Position numbers and translations under genes: made by a program. DNA of 64,000 bases from Flammeovirgaceae bacterium 311 (GTDB lineage Bacteria > Bacteroidota > Bacteroidia > Cytophagales > Cyclobacteriaceae), in NCBI GenBank assembly GCA_000597885.1, contig CP004371.1, forward strand, positions 1,938,501 to 2,002,500, in the 5' to 3' direction. Below, one piece after another: positions 53,883 through 62,439 of this stretch; within the stretch, counting starts at the first letter, position 1, and every line of letters begins with the position of its first letter. Below the pieces are notes generated by a model, which saw nothing but the letters and a program-made list of their open reading frames with translations, was not told the DNA's origin and did no database searches.

Positions 53883-55055
53883 CTAAGAAATGCTAACCCT
53901 TTTTCCTGTGCGGGCCGCCTCATAAATTGCCATGAGTATTTTTACATCCCGCATGCCCATTTCGCCGGGCACCCGGCTTTGCTTATTGTCCAGCACACAC
54001 TCGGCAAATCCATCCATCTGCAGTGCCTGCTGGTTTACCTGCGGATAATCCATAGCGCCTTCGCTGGTTGTCCCTGAAATACCGGAGTAACCATAGGCCG
54101 GCTCCAGCTTCCACCATCCCTTTTCAGCTTCGGTATACAGCCGGCTGGCCCTGTCGTTATAGCTGCTGCTGCAATCTGCAACAGCACCTCCCGGAAACTC
54201 CATCTGCCAGCTGATGGATTGCTCTACCTCACTGAAATACTCTGGCCGTGTAACCTCTCCAAACCTGGCTGTAACAGCAACAGGATCTTTACCCATGGTA
54301 TAACACGCCCCCTGCACACAGTACACACCCATATCCATAAGCGGCCCACCTCCGCCCAGCTCCTGATCAAGCCTCCACACATCGGGATTGCCGCTAATGA
54401 CAAAGCTGTTCGATGATTCTATGCGTTTTACAGGTCCATAAAGCTCCTGCTGGCCCAGTTCCATCACCCGCTGGTTATGCGGCTCAAAATGCAGCCGGTA
54501 TCCTATCGAAAGTTTAACACCATTTTGATTACAGGCATCGATCATACGCCGGCAATCTTCTACAGAAGTAGCCATAGGCTTTTCACAAATCACATGCTTA
54601 CCTGCCTCGGCTGCCCTGATGGTGTATTCTGCATGCATGCCATTGGGCAGCACGATGTAAATAATGTCTATATCCTTATTATCGGCTATTCTGTCGAAAT
54701 TTTCATAATTGTAAACGTTTCCATCAGGTATGTTATATTTACTTTTCCACTCACTAACTTTTGATGGAGTACCAGTTACAATACCTGCCAGGTAGCATTT
54801 TTCCGTTTCCTGCAGGGCAGGCGCCAGCTGGCCTCTGCTGTAGCCGCCCAATCCCACCAGCGCTATGCCCAGCTTTCTTTTCGGCCCGGCCTGCACGCCT
54901 GCACCGGCATTCTGCTCGCCGGCTTCTTTCCGTTCCGACTGACAGGAGAATAGAGAAAAGGGCGAAAGACCTAAGCCAGCAGTGCCAAGCACCATGGAAA
55001 TATTCCTGATGAAGTGTCTTCTTTCAGGGAGTTGAGGGGAGGATGGTTTTTTCAT
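53883..55055 (-). CDS. Gfo/Idh/MocA-family oxidoreductase, exported
   Basis: 390 aa. Twin arginine RR at residues 12-13 followed by HFIRNISMVLGTAGLG indicates Tat export, and SLFSC at 34-38 may be a lipobox. The Rossmann domain starts KLGIALVGLGGYSRG, has CEKPMAT and YRLHFEPHNQRVMELG in the Gfo/Idh signature, and ends with the C-terminal beta-sheet domain. Similar to glucose-fructose oxidoreductase, which also uses Tat export with bound NADP. Substrate unknown. No co-transcribed partner. Confidence 0.88.
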   Translation of the reverse strand: MKKPSSPQLPERRHFIRNISMVLGTAGLGLSPFSLFSCQSERKEAGEQNAGAGVQAGPKRKLGIALVGLGGYSRGQLAPALQETEKCYLAGIVTGTPSKVSEWKSKYNIPDGNVYNYENFDRIADNKDIDIIYIVLPNGMHAEYTIRAAEAGKHVICEKPMATSVEDCRRMIDACNQNGVKLSIGYRLHFEPHNQRVMELGQQELYGPVKRIESSNSFVISGNPDVWRLDQELGGGGPLMDMGVYCVQGACYTMGKDPVAVTARFGEVTRPEYFSEVEQSISWQMEFPGGAVADCSSSYNDRASRLYTEAEKGWWKLEPAYGYSGISGTTSEGAMDYPQVNQQALQMDGFAECVLDNKQSRVPGEMGMRDVKILMAIYEAARTGKRVSIS

Positions 55056-55221
55056 GAATCAACAGCCTTGGATTATTAGGATTGACTATCAGGTTATATA
55101 AACAAGAACTGGCAAAAAGGTTAACATAAAATAAGCAGCATACTACTGCAGCCTCATGTGCAAAAGTACCTTAGCCACACTTTTAACTCCTTCAGCTACA
55201 AAACTTCCCGCTGCAAAAACC

Positions 55222-55254
55222 AAAAAGGCCCGATGCAAAACATCGGGCCTTTTT
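55222..55254. terminator. orphan terminator hairpin
   Basis: AAAAAGGCCCGATG and CATCGGGCCTTTTT form a perfect 14-bp stem around CAAAA. A/T tracts flank both sides. The next gene on the minus strand starts 167 bp further left, and no recognised gene ends here except the short open frame at 55280-55432 on the minus strand. Confidence 0.85.
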
Positions 55255-55279
55255 AAACCAACCAACTCTCAACTTAAAC

Positions 55280-55432
55280 TCAATAATCTTTTAAACCCAC
55301 CAGTAAAAAATAACGCCTGGTGGGATCCTCTTCACATATAATATCGAACCCTAAACATTCACAACTAATAACATCTACATCAAATATTTTAAGAGAATAA
55401 ATAGCCTGAATACAACTTATTATTCTTACAAA
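55280..55432 (-). other. possible small gene or gene remnant before a terminator
   Basis: An open frame of 50 codons ends CLGFDIICEEDPTRRYFLLV then GLKDY and stop, 26 bp before a strong hairpin terminator on the same strand. The ending looks protein-like, but there is no ATG, GTG or TTG in the frame, so it may be a 3' remnant of a decayed gene, a gene with a rare ATT or ATA start, or chance. A hairpin (CCCACCAG/CTGGTGGG) lies within the last third. I recognise no family. Confidence 0.3.
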
Positions 55433-56026
55433 TTATAATCACAGTTATCTTTCTATCAATAGGCAGGCAAAAGTTTACCGCCTGATTGATGACTTAAAAT
55501 AACGACATAAAATTTTAACAAGCAATAGTGCGTTGGTTCGTTTTTAAGGCTATTACCGCAGAATACGTTTGAAATCTGAAAGAAGTGGGTAAATATTTAA
55601 GCATTTATTTAAAGATATTATTAAATATTTTTAAATAAGGGTGTTTTTTTTTGATAAATTAAAAGCCATAGAAAGTCTTTGTCCTGTTCCACATCAAATT
55701 TTAATCAGCTTATAAGGAAAACCTTTTTCTGTATAGCAGGATAGGACCTGTCAAATTCTATCATTACAAATTGATGAAAATGGAAACTTCTAATTGAGTT
55801 ATATAACCCATATTTCCCACGCTATACCCGGTACTCTGCCACTATAATGTTACTTACTATACTTAAAATGCCTGTTGAATTGGAGGTGTGCATGCAACAA
55901 AAAAAGTGCACTGGCAATACTGCAACGCACTCCTGATTTTAGATAATTAAGTATGGATTTGCAGGCATAGGCTCACAAGAGCTGCAGTATCAGCGTGCTG
56001 CAACTCCCAGATCCGAGCCGAAAAGA
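55433..56026. other. intergenic region, nothing recognised
   Basis: Very AT-rich, with TTTAAATA-type runs around 55590-55640 and no visible coding or RNA feature. It may hold promoters for transcripts leading to the orphan terminator. Confidence 0.4.
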
Positions 56027-56494
56027 TTAATCATTGAAATGATAAAGAAAGGAGATTACGCCTGTGTATGCCGGCTTTTTTACATCTTTTATCTCCATGG
56101 TAACCCCTAACTGAGCTTTGGTGATCCCTCTAAGGTTTTTAACTGAAAGAACTTTTACCCGCAGCCTCACCGGACTGTTTACCACAACGGCCTGGTTAAA
56201 ACGCAGGCTCTCTATCTCATAGTTTACCTGCATCTTGATGTTTTCTACTGAAACAACCTGACTCCAGAAGTAAGGCAGGAGCGAAACAGTCAGGTAACCA
56301 TGGGCAATGGTATTTCCGAAAGGAGACTCTGATTTTGCACGTTCGGCATCCAGGTGTATCCATTGATGGTCTATGGTAGCCTCGGCAAAAAGGTTTATTT
56401 GCTCCTGTGTAATAATATGATAATCAGTTACGCCTAATTCTGTTCCTTCGTACTGAGCGAATTCTTCGAAGCTCCTGATAATAGCTTTAGTCAT
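56027..56494 (-). CDS. MaoC-family (R)-specific enoyl-CoA hydratase-like protein
   Basis: 155 aa single hot-dog fold. The catalytic dyad segment is clear: TIDHQWIHLD with the Asp/His pair, then PFGNTIAHGYLTVSLLP. This is the MaoC dehydratase signature of PhaJ-type hydratases, which hydrate trans-2-enoyl-CoA. Members also occur with polyketide or fatty-acid systems; no such genes are adjacent. Monocistronic by context. Confidence 0.9.
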   Translation of the reverse strand: MTKAIIRSFEEFAQYEGTELGVTDYHIITQEQINLFAEATIDHQWIHLDAERAKSESPFGNTIAHGYLTVSLLPYFWSQVVSVENIKMQVNYEIESLRFNQAVVVNSPVRLRVKVLSVKNLRGITKAQLGVTMEIKDVKKPAYTGVISFLYHFND

Positions 56495-56754
56495 GAGTTA
56501 GAAAAGTAGGTTGCATAAGTATAGTCCGGCAGTTTTCTATTAAAAAACTGGTTTAAAGAGGACTTACAAAGGTAAGTTCAATTTCTTACTTGATAAAGAG
56601 AAAATGCAGGCAAATCAGTAAGCTGAAAGCCTGTATCCGTGAGTTTGGTGTTTAATCATAAATCCGGAACAACAAAAATCCACAGGTCTGGCTATCCGGG
56701 TTCAAGGATGGCGTTAAACCTGCAGCAATTATTGATAATATTGCCAGGGCCAGA

Positions 56755-57087
56755 TCAGCCGGCACTTATGCCATCAGAAACAAGCTTAGGATTTGAGCCA
56801 TATCTATTTTGCCCTGCCTCACCCTCGGCAAACAGCAACCACAGGCCGTAAAAGGGAACTATTACCCACCAGCCGGATTTACCCAGGTCATGACATCTTT
56901 TAGCGCCCTGAGCTAGTGTAAACCACATCATGGGGATCAGTAGCACCAGCAGCACCATAATGATGGCAGGCTCATTAGATTCAGTAAACAATTCTATTGA
57001 TACCCTGAAGATCAGCATAATAATAAAGCTGATGCAGTATTCTGTTCTTCGGATACGGCCATCAAAGGAGAATGTATTTTTAAACAT
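56755..57087 (-). CDS. DUF805 family membrane protein
   Basis: 110 aa with three to four membrane segments. The N-terminus FSFDGRIRRTEYCIS and the central GAKRCHDLGKSGWW are the two DUF805 signatures. Function is unknown in the family; some members are fused to zinc-ribbon or zinc-binding domains, absent here. Single gene between non-related neighbours. Confidence 0.9.
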   Translation of the reverse strand: MFKNTFSFDGRIRRTEYCISFIIMLIFRVSIELFTESNEPAIIMVLLVLLIPMMWFTLAQGAKRCHDLGKSGWWVIVPFYGLWLLFAEGEAGQNRYGSNPKLVSDGISAG

Positions 57088-57444
57088 ACATAAGCTGGTT
57101 AAGCACTTTAACTAATTTATGCAGGCAAAATAGGCCTTAAAGGGTAAGAGATAAAGGGTATGTAATATTAAATAACAATAAGCATACATTCAATCATTCA
57201 CATATTATCCCCATATTACTATAAAAGCCCAGCTGTTTATTGCACTTTATAAAGGCTACCAATCTCTTTATCACCGGCAGCAAAGCTTTCTGGTTTTATA
57301 ATTTTTTATCTACTTAAAAAGCTGTTATGCTCACAAACATCAGCTTATATCAAGGGTAAAAGACTTCCATAAAATCTTCCGGATGCCTGCCTGGCAAAGC
57401 AACAAAAATCGCCAACAATAGGGCCTTTCTCTGGTTCCTATGCT
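57088..57444. other. divergent spacer, nothing recognised
   Basis: About 357 bp between the DUF805 gene and the marC-like gene. AT-rich, no repeat of the window's families, no terminator, no tRNA. Confidence 0.4.
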
Positions 57445-58053
57445 ATGAATATGTCTGCTGCAATACTTGCTTTTCTGGTGATGCTGAACCCATTCGCCCT
57501 CTTTCTGTATCTGAAGCCACTCATGAAGGACCTGACAGACAGAGAGTTTCTTTCGGTTTTATTCAGAGCCAGCCTGATCTCCTTTTTTATCTACCTGACT
57601 TTTGTACTCTTTGGCAACTTTATCTTCGAAAGAATTTTCCGGATCTCATTTGAATCTTTCAGAATATTCGGGGGAATCATTCTTTTTTCGCTGGCCTATA
57701 TGTTTATTGTGCGGGGCAAAAAAGCTTTTATTCAAACCAAAGGTGATCTGGACGATATGGCCTCTGAAATTGCCCTGCCTTTTATGGTAGGCGCCGGCAC
57801 CATCTCTATTTCAATTTTACTGGGCGAACAACTCCCCATGCCTTATGGCGTGCTGGCCCTCGTCATCATCATGACGATCAACTTTCTGATCGTTATTGGC
57901 TTAAAGGAGATGCGCAGCCGTATTAAATTCCATAAGTTAAGGGTTGCCTTCGACAAGAATATGGAGATCCTGCTGCGCATCAATGGTTTTTTTGTAGGCG
58001 CCATTGGCATAGACATGATCACCACCGGCATCAGGAACATGTTTCTGCAGTAA
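57445..58053 (+). CDS. MarC-family integral membrane protein
   Basis: 202 aa with six membrane segments. LVMLNPFALFLYLKPL and the first helices, followed by FRIFGGIILFSLAYMFI and ALPFMVGAGTISISILLGEQ, are the MarC signatures. MarC was once called an antibiotic-resistance protein; its function is unknown. Start at the ATG 57445, with a second ATG two codons later giving an equally plausible N-terminus. Convergent with the next gene across 87 bp. Confidence 0.9.
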   Translation: MNMSAAILAFLVMLNPFALFLYLKPLMKDLTDREFLSVLFRASLISFFIYLTFVLFGNFIFERIFRISFESFRIFGGIILFSLAYMFIVRGKKAFIQTKGDLDDMASEIALPFMVGAGTISISILLGEQLPMPYGVLALVIIMTINFLIVIGLKEMRSRIKFHKLRVAFDKNMEILLRINGFFVGAIGIDMITTGIRNMFLQ

Positions 58054-58140
58054 AAGGCCAATTATGTAGTGATTAACAGGCTAATTGAAAAGATTCTTGT
58101 TTACAAACACACCACTGCTCAGCCAGCTTTTAATGCGGTT

Positions 58141-58806
58141 CTACTCAGGCATTGGCTTTGTTCTGACAGGATGAAATCCCAATGAAAGTCCAACCCGGAT
58201 GCCCCAGCTAACTTTAGCAGCATCAGCATAAGTTGGGTATCTCAGATGCGTATCAGGATCCCGATTGTCCCACTTCAGTTCACCCCACTGCCAGCCGCCA
58301 TGCAGGCCCATAAAATAATCAGAGTAGAGTCTGCTGCCTTTGTAACTTTTTATTCCCCAAAGCGGACCAGCATTTACAGAATGGCTCATATACCACTGCC
58401 CTTCCCAATCAGCATCATGAGGAGAACCATGTTCCGTATTTTTAAATATCAGGTAACTGCCATAGTAAAAATGCTTGCCAGTTATTCCTCTCCAGGGGTA
58501 GTAACGTTTGTATTCAAGGGCAGCTATCTTTTCTATATTGAACTCATTGTAAATATTTCCCTCGATAGGAACGCCATTAAAACCAGCCTGTAGACCAAAA
58601 GAGTGTTGCCTGAAAGGCAACTCGACTCCCGCCCCAAATGAAACTATTAGATACCTTGCCTGTACAGAGAAATTTAGAGAATCGCTGCGGTAGCCCTCAA
58701 TCTGCTGTGCATTCAGTGGCTGTATAAAAAGGAGAAAAAAGCTTAAGCAGATGAGTGTACGCTGCAATTGAACCTTATTTATCTTTTTAAGTAACAAAAC
58801 AACCAT
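58141..58806 (-). CDS. secreted, probably outer-membrane beta-barrel protein
   Basis: 221 aa. The signal peptide (LICLSFFLLFIQPLNA, then QQ) is preceded by a long basic start, so a later start is possible. The mature part alternates hydrophobic and polar residues in a barrel pattern: VSFGAGVELPFRQHSFGLQA, IAALEYKRYYPWRG, GSYLIFKNTEHG, MGLHGGWQWGELKW, and ends with WGIRVGLSLGF. It resembles small DUF3575-type outer-membrane proteins, but I cannot assign a family with certainty. Single gene. Confidence 0.7.
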   Translation of the reverse strand: MVVLLLKKINKVQLQRTLICLSFFLLFIQPLNAQQIEGYRSDSLNFSVQARYLIVSFGAGVELPFRQHSFGLQAGFNGVPIEGNIYNEFNIEKIAALEYKRYYPWRGITGKHFYYGSYLIFKNTEHGSPHDADWEGQWYMSHSVNAGPLWGIKSYKGSRLYSDYFMGLHGGWQWGELKWDNRDPDTHLRYPTYADAAKVSWGIRVGLSLGFHPVRTKPMPE

Positions 58807-58972
58807 AACATTTCCTATATCTCCGATACCACTATATCAGGAATATAAAATATTATTGTCTAAGGTTTCAGGAAACCTACCCAAACTCTGGTAAAAAAAT
58901 TTCCCGCAATACCTACAGACTTATCTTTTTCTGCCAGCAGTTAATATTTCTTGCTGAATTTAAATAAGATTT

Positions 58973-59005
58973 AAAAAAAGCAGCCTTAGTATAACCAGGG
59001 CTGCT
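58973..59005 (-). terminator. terminator of the DUF2807 gene
   Basis: AGCAGCC and GGCTGCT form a 7-bp stem (58979-58985, 58999-59005) followed on the minus strand by seven T. It lies 37 bp past the stop. Confidence 0.75.
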
Positions 59006-59042
59006 CCTACTGAACAGTCTATATATAGATAAAGAAATTTCT

Positions 59043-59768
59043 TTAGTTTTTAGGTCTCACCTTACCGGAGCCACTGATCCTGGAAGTAATGTGTGGGTTG
59101 CCTTTGTAAGTAACATCCCCTGAGCCGCTTACGCGTACGTCAAGCTCATCTGTTACCCAAAGCATGCTGTTACCGGAACCGGATACATGCACTTCGGCAG
59201 TGTGACTTAGCAGATCAAAGGCGTGTACATCTCCACTACCTGAGATGTGGATGTTGTGCCAGCCGGCATTGCCACTGTAATAAGTCTTGCCAGATCCTGA
59301 AATGTGGGTTCTTAGCTCATCGGTTTCCACCGCAAGGTCTGCCTCTCCGGAGCCTGAAATATGTACCGTCAGTGATTCGGCTTCAATGGTATTTTCACCA
59401 ATAACATCTCCCGAGCCGCTGATAGAAATGCTGCTGATGTCTGGCGTGGTGAGGTAAATTGTAATAGGCTCATGCCTGCGAACGTTCCTGTCGAATTTAA
59501 TTTTAAGGTTGCCGCCGCGCACATAAGTCTCGATATTATCCAATACATTTTCCTGAGCCCTTAAGCGGACCTCTTCTTTTGGCCCCTGCTGCAGGTATAT
59601 AGTAGCGGGAACAGAAAGCGAAATTTCATGATAATCCGAGATTGAGCGGTTTTCTTCTACAACGGGTCCGGATCCTCTGATGCTGCCCCTAAAATCATCT
59701 TCGCAGGCAGTAAATACAGACAGACTGAGCAGGCTAAGAACGGTAATCGCAATTCGTGCAGTTTTCAT
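59043..59768 (-). CDS. DUF2807 (head GIN domain) lipoprotein
   Basis: 241 aa lipoprotein (lipobox VFTAC, Cys22). The mature part is a right-handed beta-helix-like DUF2807 domain with a striking repeat: ISGSGDV/ISGSGEA occurs about six to eight times at roughly 15-20 residue intervals, including VHISGSG and DVRVSGSGDV. In Bacteroidota these are putative auto-transporter-like adhesins or surface lipoproteins; a function is not established. Single gene with its own terminator. Confidence 0.9.
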   Translation of the reverse strand: MKTARIAITVLSLLSLSVFTACEDDFRGSIRGSGPVVEENRSISDYHEISLSVPATIYLQQGPKEEVRLRAQENVLDNIETYVRGGNLKIKFDRNVRRHEPITIYLTTPDISSISISGSGDVIGENTIEAESLTVHISGSGEADLAVETDELRTHISGSGKTYYSGNAGWHNIHISGSGDVHAFDLLSHTAEVHVSGSGNSMLWVTDELDVRVSGSGDVTYKGNPHITSRISGSGKVRPKN

Positions 59769-59930
59769 ATTAAGTAAGAGTGAAGGTGTTTGTTTTCTCT
59801 TTTCTATAGATAAAACACCTACCCCCCTGCTTACCCTACCCTGCCGCTGAAAAAAAAATCATCAGCAGCTAAGTTTATATGGACTGATAGGCAGCAGTCT
59901 TCTGCAGAATTTTAAATTCAGCGGAAAACA

Positions 59931-61403
59931 CTAATTGACTTTCCCTGAAACACCTGGCGCCTTGTAGCGCCTGGAGGCATCATCGATTACTAATACCCAG
60001 TCCTGCCCTTCTTTTGGTGGCTCAAAAGACTGTATTGTTTTGCTCCACATAACTTTATGCCGGCTGGATTCCCCAGTTCTGGGATTATACCACCATACAT
60101 TTTTAGTGCCTCCGGAAATTTTGCCCAAATCAATACTTACTACCTTGTTCTGGGGCAGGTATACCATGGCATAGGTACCTTTCTGATCGCGGGTGGCATA
60201 GAGCAGGTCCTGGTAATTGCTGCCTTTGTCTGATACAATCAGGCTCTGATCTGCTATCCGTGTAAAGTAGGGACGGGAAAGCATCAGGTTTTTCAGGTGC
60301 TGCATTTGTAAGGCCGCGGGTGCCTGCAGCGCTTCCCGCCAGTGAATGCTTGTATCTGCCTTGCTGATCATGGGTTGCCGGCTTTCATCGGCAAACTGCC
60401 ATACATGGTGGTGCCCGTAGGTAACCCCGCACGCCCCCGCAAACACACCTCTGTATATTCGCGCCCGCACATCGTAATCGTTAAAGTAGCCTCGCTCCTC
60501 GCGGGTCCACTTTCCGTCCCAGAAATTAACGGGATGGTCTTCGTAGCAAGGTTCCATGTCGAGGGTTGGCTTTTGGGGCTTCAGGGCAAGGTCTCGCCGC
60601 ACCCACTCCCAGGCGGGCGTTTCGCGGTCACCATGGCCTGACTGAAATGCATTCATATCCAGCCAATCTTCTGTGTGAATATGCTGGGAGCTGGAGTTAG
60701 GACCTCCCGATGGATGGTAGGTCATAAAAGCTTCTTTCCCCACCACACTTTCAATCCCTTTGGCCATAGCACGCCATACAGCCAGATCGTTATATTCCTT
60801 TTCCTCACCCTCTCTGCTGGAGGTATATATCACAGGGCGGTCGCCTCCAATAATCCATACCACATTCCAGTAACTGCCAAAACGTTTGGCAATTGAAACG
60901 CCAAATTTTTCTGCATTCTCGGGATTAAATACAATAGGCCCTTCTCCCCATAAATGGGCTACTTTATCGCCCCAGGTAGGCAAAAGCCCTACGTACAGGC
61001 CTTTTTCTGCCGCTTTATTAATGATGTAAGCAACATGGTCCCAATAATCATACTGTTGCCTGTCGGCAAAATCGGCACCGGGGGTAATGGCCAGCCTGGC
61101 AGGATCTTCGTCGATCAGCGGCAGATCTCCATAACGGTTTGGCACTCTAAGCCCGTTGATCTCTGCCAACGCCACCGCCTGTATGATGTTGTACCCCTGT
61201 AATCTTCTGGTCTCCAGGTACGCTTCAGCCTCTTTGCGTGTGAGCCTGTGAAACAGCTCCCAGGCTGTATCGCCCAGCCAGAAAAAAGGTGTTCTATCGT
61301 TATTGATTAAAAAACGGTTGTTTTCGCTGGTTTTAATTTGTGCCGTTCCTACACTACACAGTAACCAACAGATCAGGAAAGGGATAAAGTACCTGCGTAT
61401 CAT
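59931..61403 (-). CDS. DUF4038/GH140-like glycoside hydrolase
   Basis: 490 aa with signal peptide (MIRRYFIPFLICWLLCSVGT, then AQ). The N-terminal DUF4038 TIM-barrel domain shows FFWLGDTAWELFHRLTRKEA and the later GLLPTWGDKV; the C-terminal Collagen_bind_2-type domain ends with WWYNPRTGESS. DUF4038 proteins include GH140 enzymes that release apiose from rhamnogalacturonan-II. Catalytic residues cannot be confirmed by reading. Probably periplasmic or surface glycan degradation. Monocistronic. Confidence 0.85.
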   Translation of the reverse strand: MIRRYFIPFLICWLLCSVGTAQIKTSENNRFLINNDRTPFFWLGDTAWELFHRLTRKEAEAYLETRRLQGYNIIQAVALAEINGLRVPNRYGDLPLIDEDPARLAITPGADFADRQQYDYWDHVAYIINKAAEKGLYVGLLPTWGDKVAHLWGEGPIVFNPENAEKFGVSIAKRFGSYWNVVWIIGGDRPVIYTSSREGEEKEYNDLAVWRAMAKGIESVVGKEAFMTYHPSGGPNSSSQHIHTEDWLDMNAFQSGHGDRETPAWEWVRRDLALKPQKPTLDMEPCYEDHPVNFWDGKWTREERGYFNDYDVRARIYRGVFAGACGVTYGHHHVWQFADESRQPMISKADTSIHWREALQAPAALQMQHLKNLMLSRPYFTRIADQSLIVSDKGSNYQDLLYATRDQKGTYAMVYLPQNKVVSIDLGKISGGTKNVWWYNPRTGESSRHKVMWSKTIQSFEPPKEGQDWVLVIDDASRRYKAPGVSGKVN

Positions 61404-61536
61404 TCAAAAGCTTTTTGGTAAGATAAGCTTTTTTAATTGAATAACTCCAAGTTGGCCAGACTGATTTTTGCCTCCACAAAATTACTACCAGATAGCCAGC
61501 TATTTAAATTTCAGCATTATGTTCAGCAGCTGCCTG

Positions 61537-62304
61537 CTAGTCATTCCAGATCCCGTTTACTTCAGTCAGAATAACTGGCTTCTCGTCTGTAATGAGTATG
61601 GTATGTTCATGCTGGGCAACATAGCTGCCATCTTTGGCAACCAGGGTCCAGCCATCGTCCTGTTCATGGGCATAGGCGGCGGCAGTAGAGATGAAGGTTT
61701 CTACAGCTACCACTGAATTTGTCTTGAAAATATTTTTATTGGAGCTGTCGTAAAAACATGGAATTTCACGTGGCGATTCGTGTAGGCTTCGGCCTATGCC
61801 ATGCCCTACCAGGTTTCTGATTACGGTATAGCCTGCTTCTTTGGCTTCTGACTCAATAAGCCTGCCAATATCGGCAATTCTGACTCCCCCTTTGATCTGC
61901 TGAATTGCCTTGTAGAGGATTTGCTTTGAGGCATCCACCAGCGGTTTGTGTTTGTTCAGATCTTCACCCAGTACAAAAGAACCCCCATTATCGGCCCAGT
62001 AGCCATTCAGTTCTGCAGATACATCAATGTTAACCAAGTCTCCTTCTTTCAGGATATTTTTATGAGAGGGTATGCCATGTGCAATTTCATTATTGAGACT
62101 GATGCAGGTCCAGCCGGGAAAGCCATAAGTAAGTTTTGGCGCAGAGTTAGCTCCCAGCTCTTTAAGTATTTTACCTCCGTATGCATCGAGCTCTTTTGTA
62201 CTCATGCCAGGGGCTGCATGTTCTCTCATTTTTTTGAGGGTAAGTCCTACAACCTCACTGATCTTCATCATGGCCTGCAGCTCTGCATCTGATGTTATCG
62301 ACAT
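61537..62304 (-). CDS. map: methionine aminopeptidase type I
   Basis: 255 aa from the ATG at 62304 (a frame from 62337 adds 11 residues with less family-like sequence). Removes N-terminal methionine from nascent proteins. The pita-bread fold metal ligands are in VNIDVSAELNGYWADNGGSF (Asp), GHGIGRSLHESP (His), VVAVETFISTA (Glu) and QHEHTILIT (Glu). There is no N-terminal zinc finger extension. Not linked to ribosomal genes, unlike the usual arrangement, so it may be a second, unlinked copy. Confidence 0.93.
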   Translation of the reverse strand: MSITSDAELQAMMKISEVVGLTLKKMREHAAPGMSTKELDAYGGKILKELGANSAPKLTYGFPGWTCISLNNEIAHGIPSHKNILKEGDLVNIDVSAELNGYWADNGGSFVLGEDLNKHKPLVDASKQILYKAIQQIKGGVRIADIGRLIESEAKEAGYTVIRNLVGHGIGRSLHESPREIPCFYDSSNKNIFKTNSVVAVETFISTAAAYAHEQDDGWTLVAKDGSYVAQHEHTILITDEKPVILTEVNGIWND

Positions 62305-62346
62305 AGCATTACTCTTTTGATCCAAGAACACAACCACGATAAAAAG

Positions 62347-62394
62347 AAATTGGCCGGCAGATGTAAGCTTTTTGTTACCCTGCAGGCCAATTTT
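62347..62394 (-). terminator. terminator of the thioredoxin-lipoprotein gene
   Basis: AAATTGGCCGGCAG and CTGCAGGCCAATTT pair over 14 bases with one mismatch around a 19-base loop, with T-rich flanks. It lies 46 bp past the stop, between this gene and map. Confidence 0.75.
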
Positions 62395-62439
62395 ATTTCA
62401 GCTATGTTTTTACAAAAAGTACCGGAAAAGCATTTTCAC

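Noticed and set aside
55156-55341. 61-codon plus-strand frame over the orphan terminator
   Set aside because: It runs through the hairpin itself and has low-complexity Lys/Asn/Leu content; not credible.
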